A stretch of DNA of 12,800 nt from the NCBI GenBank assembly GCA_002329075.1, contig DCXR01000053.1, forward strand, positions 599 through 13,398, given 5' to 3'. Shown here one piece after another: positions 1-5,650 of this stretch. A model generated the notes under the pieces. It had not been told where the DNA came from. It worked only from the letters and a program-made list of their open reading frames with translations, and did no database searches. Made by a program: the position numbers and the translations under genes. The first letter of the stretch is position 1; every line of letters begins with the position of its first letter. This stretch comes from Candidatus Neomicrothrix sp. UBA2131. Lineage in GTDB: Bacteria; Actinomycetota; Acidimicrobiia; Acidimicrobiales; MedAcidi-G1.

Positions 1-464
1 CCGACGAAGTACTCCTGGAAGCCGACCTCGCCGCCGTCGGCCAGCGTCACCATCGTCCGTAGGTGGTCCTCGGTGGCGGGCAGCAGCCGGAAACCCAACT
101 CCCAGGCCGCTGCGATCTCGGCGGTCACCCCGGCGAGCCCCGCTCCTTCGCTGAGGCGCCCGGTCCGGAACAGGTGCGTGCCGAGGTCCCGGTCGCCGAG
201 CCGGAACCATGAGGGACCGCCGTAGCGGTCGAGGGCGTCCATGGCCTGCCAGGTCTCGCCGGCCAGCCCCCAGCCGGTCTCCGGGTTGCCCGCCTCGGCC
301 AGCGTGTAGGTGATCGTGTCGAGGTCGGGCGAGATGTGCAGCCCGTGCAGGACCAGGTCGTCGCCGGTGTTGGCCACCACGATGACGTCGGCGGGATCGA
401 CGACCCGCACCAGCCCCCGTAGCAGCCGCGCCGCCCCGACGCCACCGGCTAGGACGGCGATCAC
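1..464 (-). CDS. cofD: CofD/FbiA, F420 side-chain (phosphoenolpyruvyl/2-phospholactyl) transferase, 3' end cut by window
   Basis: This enzyme adds the phospho-organic-acid moiety (2-phospholactyl, or phosphoenolpyruvyl in the actinobacterial FbiA form) from a guanylylated donor to the deazaflavin Fo, giving (dehydro-)F420-0 in the cytoplasm. Only the first 154 residues are here; the family is usually about 310-330. Visible family signatures are GGVGAARLLRGL from residue 7, ANTGDDLVLHGLHISPDLDT from residue 31, then TYTLAEAGNPETGWGLAGET, and LGDRDLGTHLFRTGRLSEG around 91-109. FQEYFV closes the visible part. The GTG at 464 is the only initiation codon between the upstream in-frame stop and the glycine-rich motif. 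That in-frame stop is itself the gmd TGA, so cofD lies 18 nt after gmd in the same reading frame, with no clear Shine-Dalgarno. It is the last visible gene of the rmd-gmd-cofD operon. Family assignment is secure; the exact donor substrate is inferred. Confidence 0.95.
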   Translation of the reverse strand, partial: MIAVLAGGVGAARLLRGLVRVVDPADVIVVANTGDDLVLHGLHISPDLDTITYTLAEAGNPETGWGLAGETWQAMDALDRYGGPSWFRLGDRDLGTHLFRTGRLSEGAGLAGVTAEIAAAWELGFRLLPATEDHLRTMVTLADGGEVGFQEYFV

Positions 465-482
465 GGGTGCATCACGGTCCGG

Positions 483-1457
483 TCAGTTCCCGCCCTGGCG
501 CTCGAGTGCCTCGAGGTCGTTGTCGACCATCATCTCGACCAGTTCGGTGAACGAGGTCTGTGGCACCCAACCGAGCCGTTCCTCGGCCTTGGCGGCGTCG
601 CCGACCAGCAGGTCGACCTCCGCCGGCCGGAAGAAGCGCTCGTCGATGACGACATGGTCCGCGTAGTCGAGTCCGACGCGCCCGAAGGCAAGCTCGCAGA
701 ACTCGCGCACGGAGTGGGTTTCGCCGGTGCAGATGACGAAGTCGTCTGCCGACTCCAGCTGGAGCATCCGCCACATGGCATCCACGTAGTCGCCGGCGAA
801 ACCCCAGTCCCGTTGGGCGTCCAGGTTGCCGAGACGCAGTTCGGTGGCCTGCCCGAGGGCGATCTGGGCCGCCCCGTGCGTGATCTTCCTGGTCACGAAC
901 TCGAGGCCGCGCCGTGGGCTCTCGTGGTTGAACAGGATCCCGGAACTGGCATGCAGGTCGTAGCTCTCCCGGTAGTTGATCGTGATCCAGTGTCCGTAGA
1001 CCTTGGCAACGCCGTAGGGGCTCCGCGGATGGAACGGCGTCGTCTCGGTCTGGGGAACCTCGCGCACCTTGCCGAACATCTCGCTCGAGCTGGCCTGGTA
1101 GTAGCGGATCGAATCATCGACCATCCGGATCGCATCGAGCAGGCGGGTCACCCCCAGGGCGGTCGTCTCGCCGGTGAGGACGGGTTGCCCGAACGAGGTC
1201 TGCACGAACGACTGGGCGGCCAGGTTGTAGACCTCTTCGGGACGGTGGTCCTGGAGTATCTCGACCATCGACATCTGGTCGATAAGGTCGCCGGGAACGA
1301 ACTCCACATCGCCCATGAGGTGGGTTATGCGTTCGAAGTTGACCGTCGAGCTCCGACGGACCATGCCGACGACGTCGTATCCCTTCTCCAGGAGCAGTTC
1401 GGCCAGGTACGATCCGTCCTGCCCTGTGATCCCGGTGATCAATGCCCGCTTGCCCAT
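483..1457 (-). CDS. gmd: GDP-mannose 4,6-dehydratase
   Basis: Gmd is a cytoplasmic NADP-dependent short-chain dehydrogenase/reductase that converts GDP-D-mannose to GDP-4-keto-6-deoxy-D-mannose. The 324-residue protein has the Rossmann glycine motif GITGQDG (9-15), the NADP-contact segment RRSS (34-37) and NLAAQSFV (78-85). The catalytic segment SSSEMFG (123-129) carries the family Ser-Glu pair, and YGVAK (148-152) carries the Tyr/Lys pair. NHESPRRG (177-184) and GNLDAQRDWGFAGDYV (210-225) are diagnostic for Gmd. Length matches the shorter bacterial form. The ATG at 1457 is preceded by a good Shine-Dalgarno (GAGAGGAA, 6 nt away). The gene follows rmd by 42 nt and precedes cofD by 18 nt. With the adjacent reductase the predicted product is GDP-D-rhamnose. 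A GDP-fucose route would need a different second enzyme, which is not seen here. Confidence 0.97.
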   Translation of the reverse strand: MGKRALITGITGQDGSYLAELLLEKGYDVVGMVRRSSTVNFERITHLMGDVEFVPGDLIDQMSMVEILQDHRPEEVYNLAAQSFVQTSFGQPVLTGETTALGVTRLLDAIRMVDDSIRYYQASSSEMFGKVREVPQTETTPFHPRSPYGVAKVYGHWITINYRESYDLHASSGILFNHESPRRGLEFVTRKITHGAAQIALGQATELRLGNLDAQRDWGFAGDYVDAMWRMLQLESADDFVICTGETHSVREFCELAFGRVGLDYADHVVIDERFFRPAEVDLLVGDAAKAEERLGWVPQTSFTELVEMMVDNDLEALERQGGN

Positions 1458-1463
1458 CTGTGC

Positions 1464-1471
1464 TTCCTCTC
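1464..1471 (-). promoter_or_regulatory. Shine-Dalgarno site of gmd
   Basis: On the minus strand this reads GAGAGGAA, 6 nt before the gmd ATG at 1457. It is the clearest ribosome-binding site in the window. The first genes of the units lack one and instead sit directly behind a -10-like box. Confidence 0.75.
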
Positions 1472-1499
1472 TTGGTGCCGCCGCCCGTTGGCAGGGTCG

Positions 1500-2411
1500 T
1501 CAGTCTGCCGTCGAAAGTCGCCCGCGCCAGTCCTCGAGGAGGTCTACCAGCGTCTCGTCCAACACATGGCTCGGTTTCCAGCCCGTGTCGGACGAGATCC
1601 GGGAAGGGTCGCCGCGGAGCTCCACCAGGTCGGCCGGACGAAACAGTTCGGGGTCGATCGCGAGGTGCATCTCGTGGCCGGCCATGGCGAGCAGTCGGTC
1701 CATGACCTCCTGGACGCTCGTCGAGGTTCCGGTGCAGACGTTGTACGCCTTGCCGGACCGGCCCTGCTCGCCCAGAAGTCGGTAGGCACGGACGACATCG
1801 CGGACGTCCGTGAAGTCGCGTCGCGGCGAGAGGTTGCCGACGCGAACCTCGGTATCGCCGGACAGTTCGTTTGCAGCGATCCGGGCGGCCAGCGCAGAGC
1901 AGACGAAGCGGTCGCTCTGGCCAGGACCGAGGTGGTTGAAAGAACGCGCCCGGACGACGTGCTGGTCGAATCCGAGGTGGGCCTGCAGGGCCACCATGTC
2001 TGCTGCCGCCTTGCTCGCCGCATACGGGGACACCGGTCGGACCGGGGCTGACTCGGTGAGTGGAAGGTCGTCCGGCGACACGAGCCCGTAGATGTCAGCG
2101 CTGGTCACCGTGACCACCCGGCCCACCTCCGCCGCCCGTGCTGCGGCAAGGACGTTGTAGGTGCCCTCCACATTCGCCCGGAGGGTCTCGACGGGAGCCG
2201 ACCAGGAACGACCCACGTCCGCCTGGCCGGCGAGGTGGTACACGACATCCGGGCGCACCTCGGCGACCAGAGCAGCGAACCCGTCGGCATCGAGCAGGTC
2301 CGGCCCGCCGTCGGACCGGTCGGTCTGCACGACCTCGTCGCCACAGTCCTCGAGGTGGGCCACCAGGTGCCGTCCGACGAACCCCGAGGCCCCGGTCACG
2401 AACGCCTTCAC
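1500..2411 (-). CDS. rmd: GDP-6-deoxy-D-mannose (GDP-D-rhamnose) forming reductase, Rmd-like NAD-dependent epimerase/dehydratase
   Basis: This extended SDR enzyme probably reduces GDP-4-keto-6-deoxy-D-mannose, the product of the next gene, to GDP-D-rhamnose in the cytoplasm. The 303-residue protein has the nucleotide-binding motif TGASGFVG (6-13), YHLAGQADVGRSW (58-70) and the catalytic Ser in TSADIYG (103-109). It also has the Tyr-Lys pair in YAASK (130-134), and the Rmd/GMD-like SFNHLGPGQSDRFV (157-170) and RRDFTDVRDVVRAY (197-210). The GTG at 2411 is chosen because it sits immediately before the KAFVTGASG core; the frame stays open upstream, but only antisense to the divergent gene. The start codon overlaps by 4 nt (GTGA) the stop of a 10-codon leader ORF behind a -10 box at 2447-2452. 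The reductase role is family plus context inference; other 4-keto-sugar reductases or epimerases of the same fold are possible. Confidence 0.9.
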   Translation of the reverse strand: MKAFVTGASGFVGRHLVAHLEDCGDEVVQTDRSDGGPDLLDADGFAALVAEVRPDVVYHLAGQADVGRSWSAPVETLRANVEGTYNVLAAARAAEVGRVVTVTSADIYGLVSPDDLPLTESAPVRPVSPYAASKAAADMVALQAHLGFDQHVVRARSFNHLGPGQSDRFVCSALAARIAANELSGDTEVRVGNLSPRRDFTDVRDVVRAYRLLGEQGRSGKAYNVCTGTSTSVQEVMDRLLAMAGHEMHLAIDPELFRPADLVELRGDPSRISSDTGWKPSHVLDETLVDLLEDWRGRLSTAD

Positions 2412-2440
2412 GGGCGACAACAGGGGTCGGGCGGGTGCAC
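2408..2440 (-). CDS. candidate leaderless leader peptide (10 aa) overlapping the rmd start
   Basis: The minus-strand GTG at 2440 lies exactly 6 nt downstream of a TAGGGT box, so transcription is expected to begin at or within 1-2 nt of it. The frame encodes MHPPDPCCRP and then TGA. The stop (2410-2408) overlaps the rmd GTG (2411-2409) as GTGA, a layout typical of translational coupling. Two adjacent Cys codons follow a proline-rich stretch. Leaderless Cys-containing leader peptides that control downstream genes are known in mycobacteria, but no function can be assigned from sequence. It could be a chance short frame in GC-rich DNA. Confidence 0.35.
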   Translation of the reverse strand: MHPPDPCCRP

Positions 2441-2446
2441 GGTTGC

Positions 2447-2452
2447 ACCCTA
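2447..2452 (-). promoter_or_regulatory. -10-like box of the rmd-gmd-cofD operon
   Basis: On the minus strand this reads TAGGGT, 6 nt before the GTG at 2440 and 35 nt before the rmd GTG. The same hexamer precedes two other unit-leading genes in this window. No convincing TTGACA-like -35 is seen 16-18 nt upstream (the 17-nt position reads TCGGCG). Confidence 0.55.
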
Positions 2453-2494
2453 GACCGCCGTCCCCACTGCGCCGATGGTGGGGGCACCCGGGAC

Positions 2495-2500
2495 TAGGGT
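2495..2500 (+). promoter_or_regulatory. -10-like box of the GT2/DUF5719 operon
   Basis: TAGGGT lies 9 nt before the GTG at 2510, which would give a leaderless or nearly leaderless mRNA with a 0-3 nt leader. The box sits between a short GC-rich inverted pair, CCCGG (2487-2491) and CCGGG (2501-2505). The -35 position at a 17-nt spacing reads CCGATG, unlike the consensus. It coincides with the -35 position of the divergent rmd promoter. Confidence 0.55.
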
Positions 2501-2509
2501 CCGGGCACC

Positions 2510-5500
2510 GTGGACACCGACCAGACCGCCGGCCGGCAGCACACCGGAGACCCGGCAGCGGAGGGGCCGGGACCACCACCGGCGACCCCGCTCGTCGGCC
2601 TCGTGCTCGTCGCCCACGACCCGGGCGACTGGTTCGAAGACGTCCTGGCGGCGATCGGCGCCCAGGACCACAGCGACCTCGACGTGCTCGTGGTCGACGC
2701 CGGCCGTCGCAAGGGCCTGGCAGAACGCGTGGCGGCCGTCCTGCCGTGGGCAGAGGTGACCCCGGCACCGGGTGATCCCGGCTTCGGCGCGGCGGCGAAC
2801 GTCGCCATGGGACGCACACACGGTGGGGCCTTCCACCTCTTCCTCCATGACGACCTCGTCCTCGACGGAACGGCGGTGCGGCGCATGGTCGAGTGCGCCC
2901 TCGGATCCAACGCCGGCATCGTGGGGCCCAAGGTGCTCGACGGGTCCGATCCCCGCCACCTCGAGGACATGGGCTCATGGGTAGATCGGTACGGAGCGGC
3001 GGTCCCACGCTTCGAACCCGGCGAACTCGACCAGGGCCAGTACGACGCCGACCGCGAGGTCTTCGCCACGTCCGAATCGGCCCTGCTGGTCCGCAGCGAC
3101 CTGTTCGAGGCGATCGGCGGCTTCGACCCCGAGATCCGCTTCCTCGACGGCTCTCTGGACCTCTGCTGGCGCGCCCGGCTGGCGGGGGCCTCGGTGCTGA
3201 CCGCTCCGACGGCCGTCGGCAGGAGCGTCGGGGGCCGTCGGACCAGGAGGCGTCGGACCGACCCCCAGAGGCTCAGGCCGCGCCACAAGCTGCGCATGAC
3301 GCTCGTCAACCAGGACCCGGTGCATCGCGGCACTGCAGTGGCCGAACTGATGCTGGCGACCCTGTTGGGCGTGGCCTACGGGCTCCTCGTCGGCCGGTTC
3401 CGACACATCAGGGGCCTGGTCGCCGCGTGGCCCTGGAACCTGCGCCGGATGGCCTCCGCCCGGTCCCGCCGTGCCACCGTCGACCACCACTTCGGTGGCG
3501 ACCAGGCGCGTCTGTACGTGCGCCACGACGTACCGCACCGTTCCTTCCACCGGGCGGTCACCGGCGGTGCGTCGGTCGGCACGGGTTCCGAGGCACCCGG
3601 CCGCCTCCGGCTGCACCAGCTCTGGTCCGCCCTGCTCGGGCCCGGGGGCATTGCGCTGCTCGTCGGAGGAGCGGTGCTCGGGTTCGGGTCGCGACATCTG
3701 CTGACGAGGGGGCTGCCGGCCATCGGGAGGTTCCAGGCCATCCCCTCGGAACCGTTCGACCTCGCCTTGTCCTGGTGGACCGGCTGGCGACCCACCGGAG
3801 GGGGCATAGCCTCGCCGCTGAACGAGGGGTTCGCCCTCATCGGCCTTGCCGGACAGGTGTTCCCCTGGGGCGGCGCCGTCCTTCTGGCTACTGCCGTGCT
3901 CGCCACCTTCCCGATCGGCGCCGTCGGCATCTGGCGCCTGGTCCGCCCGATAGGGGGAGGAAGGTCGAGGGCGGTAGCCGTCCTCACATACCTCGCCGTC
4001 CCGTTGCCGTACAACTCGCTGGCCGAGGGACGCCTCGCCCCGTTGGCCACCTACGCGGCGCTGCCCTGGGTGGCGCACCGCCTGGCGGTGGCGCAGGGCG
4101 TGGTGCCCTACGGACGCAAGGGAGGCGACCCCGGCCCCGGCACCCGTCTCGGCGGACTCTGGGGAGAGGCGCTGGTCACCGGCCTCGTGCTGGCGGTTGC
4201 GATCGGCATGGAACCGACGGTGGTCGTGCTCGCCGGCGTCGTGGCGACCGGGCTCGTGGTGGGCAGCATCCTGGCCGGCAGCCTTGCCGGCATACCGAGG
4301 CTCCTGCTGGTGGCGACCGGGGCAACGGTCGTTTCGGCCCTCCTCCATGCCCACCAACTGGATCGCCTGCCGGGGGGAGACCACGTCGCCGCATTCGTCG
4401 AACCGGGAACCTGGGCGCCAGCCGACCTGGGCATCCCCACCATCCTGCGCTTCGACACGGGGCCATTCGGAGGCGGCCACCTGGGCTGGGCCCTGCTCGT
4501 CATCCCGGTCCTGGCGCTCCTCACGGCGTCCGGCTGGCGCCTCGCCCTGGTGGTCAGGGCGTTGATCGTCGCAGCGGGCGGGTTCGGCCTGGCCTGGGTG
4601 CTCGACCAGGGCTGGTGGTCGGGGTCGATGCCGGCGGCCGAACTGGTGCTCGTCCCGGCCGCACTGGGCCTGGCCTGGGCAGCCGCCGTCGGGGCGGCAT
4701 CGATCGGTGTGGGGATATACGGACGGGCCTTCGGATGGCGCCACTTCCTGCCACCCGTCGCAGCCCTGGCGCTGCTGGTCGGAGTGGCACCTGTCGTCGC
4801 AGCTTCGCTCGACGGAAGGTGGGGACTGCCGCCACGCGGGCTCGATGCAGCCCTGCCGATCTTCGGTGACGAGGGCGGTGTCGCCTACGACGGATCGCGC
4901 GGCGGTGTAGGTCGTGTGCTGTGGCTGGGGGAGCCGTCGATCCTCCCGGCGGCAGGGATCGCCCTCGATGACGGCCTGGCGATGGCGTTGACCGACGGCG
5001 CCCCCGACCTGTCGGATCAGGTGCCGTTCCGTGCGAGCGACGGATCAGGGATCCGGGAGGTCCGCACTGCGATGCTCGAGCTCCTTGAGGGCCGGACCAG
5101 CCGACTCGGTGTCGAGGTCGCCGACTGGGGGATCCAGCACCTGGTGGTCGTCGAGCGCAGCGCAGCAGCGCCGTATACGGCGGTCGAACCTCCGCCGCCC
5201 GAAGAACTCATGGCAGCGCTCACCCGACAACTGGACCTCAAGCGGGTCGAGGGACTGAACCGGTCCGTCACTGTGTTTCGAAACACGGTCGCCGAACCGG
5301 TCCACGCAGTGGTCAGGGACCGGACGGGTAGCGCCGTTCCCGTCGCAGTCGAGCGCCCGGCGTGGGATCGGTTCGAGGTGGTCCCGCCGGTCGACGGAAC
5401 ATACCGGGCGATGGTCGGACCGTCCGGTTGGTGGAGCCTGGAACCGATCGAGGGTGCCGGATCCGTCGAGGTGGTCGAGGGTCCGTTCCCGTCGGCCCGG

Positions 5501-5650
5501 ATCGCCGCCGGTACCCGGGCGGCGATCGTGATGGATGTCGAGGTGGGCTCCCGGGGAGTCCGGACACGGCAGTCGGCCATCGTGGTCGTCGTGCTGCTGG
5601 CGACAAGTTGGGCGCACGTCGGGCGGGGCAGGCGGCGGGTGGACGCATGA
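2510..5650 (+). CDS. GT2-family glycosyltransferase fused to a large multi-pass membrane and extracytoplasmic region
   Basis: This is a predicted envelope glycosyltransferase of 1046 residues, acceptor and sugar unknown. A short hydrophilic N-terminus precedes a WbbL-like GT2 domain (about 29-240). That domain shows LVLVAHDPGDWFEDVL, GDPGFGAAANVAMG (88-101), the metal-site motif LHDD (112-115), VGPKVLDG (138-145), DQGQYD (174-179) and GGFDPEIRFLDGSLDLCWRA (203-222). An Arg-rich linker (238-270) leads to roughly 11-13 hydrophobic segments between about 277 and 766. A hydrophilic, probably extracytoplasmic stretch follows (about 767-1018), then a last helix (1022-1036) and a basic tail. The GTG at 2510 is chosen by its TAGGGT box. 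The stop overlaps the next ATG (ATGA). The usual acidic pair just before the DLCW segment is replaced by Gly-Ser with one extra residue, so catalysis by the GT2 part is uncertain. The membrane part may be GT-C-like. Confidence 0.88.
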   Translation: MDTDQTAGRQHTGDPAAEGPGPPPATPLVGLVLVAHDPGDWFEDVLAAIGAQDHSDLDVLVVDAGRRKGLAERVAAVLPWAEVTPAPGDPGFGAAANVAMGRTHGGAFHLFLHDDLVLDGTAVRRMVECALGSNAGIVGPKVLDGSDPRHLEDMGSWVDRYGAAVPRFEPGELDQGQYDADREVFATSESALLVRSDLFEAIGGFDPEIRFLDGSLDLCWRARLAGASVLTAPTAVGRSVGGRRTRRRRTDPQRLRPRHKLRMTLVNQDPVHRGTAVAELMLATLLGVAYGLLVGRFRHIRGLVAAWPWNLRRMASARSRRATVDHHFGGDQARLYVRHDVPHRSFHRAVTGGASVGTGSEAPGRLRLHQLWSALLGPGGIALLVGGAVLGFGSRHLLTRGLPAIGRFQAIPSEPFDLALSWWTGWRPTGGGIASPLNEGFALIGLAGQVFPWGGAVLLATAVLATFPIGAVGIWRLVRPIGGGRSRAVAVLTYLAVPLPYNSLAEGRLAPLATYAALPWVAHRLAVAQGVVPYGRKGGDPGPGTRLGGLWGEALVTGLVLAVAIGMEPTVVVLAGVVATGLVVGSILAGSLAGIPRLLLVATGATVVSALLHAHQLDRLPGGDHVAAFVEPGTWAPADLGIPTILRFDTGPFGGGHLGWALLVIPVLALLTASGWRLALVVRALIVAAGGFGLAWVLDQGWWSGSMPAAELVLVPAALGLAWAAAVGAASIGVGIYGRAFGWRHFLPPVAALALLVGVAPVVAASLDGRWGLPPRGLDAALPIFGDEGGVAYDGSRGGVGRVLWLGEPSILPAAGIALDDGLAMALTDGAPDLSDQVPFRASDGSGIREVRTAMLELLEGRTSRLGVEVADWGIQHLVVVERSAAAPYTAVEPPPPEELMAALTRQLDLKRVEGLNRSVTVFRNTVAEPVHAVVRDRTGSAVPVAVERPAWDRFEVVPPVDGTYRAMVGPSGWWSLEPIEGAGSVEVVEGPFPSARIAAGTRAAIVMDVEVGSRGVRTRQSAIVVVVLLATSWAHVGRGRRRVDA
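5273..5286. repeat. 14-bp perfect palindrome inside the GT2 gene
   Basis: GTGTTTCGAAACAC is its own reverse complement, and the flanking bases extend it to a 20-bp near-palindrome (5270-5289) with one mismatched pair. It is strikingly AT-rich for this gene. It encodes part of the VFRNT segment near residue 924, so amino-acid constraint may explain some of it. It could also bind a dimeric regulator; nothing else supports that. Confidence 0.5.

Noticed and set aside
654..2051. Plus-strand open frame spanning gmd and rmd
   Set aside because: It crosses two well-supported minus-strand enzymes and their gap and shows no recognisable domain.
2487..2505. CCCGG/CCGGG inverted pair around a -10 box as an operator
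   Set aside because: Five-base GC arms are expected by chance in DNA this GC-rich; mentioned only as context.
2412..3008. N-terminal extension of Rmd to a start near 3008
   Set aside because: The extra part is Arg/Pro/Gly-rich shadow of the GT2 gene. The Rossmann motif begins just after the GTG at 2411, and a promoter box lies between.
2893..4869. Plus-strand open frame of 658 codons inside the GT2 gene in another frame
   Set aside because: It is Arg/Pro-rich shadow. The overlapping frame has the GT2 motifs and helices.
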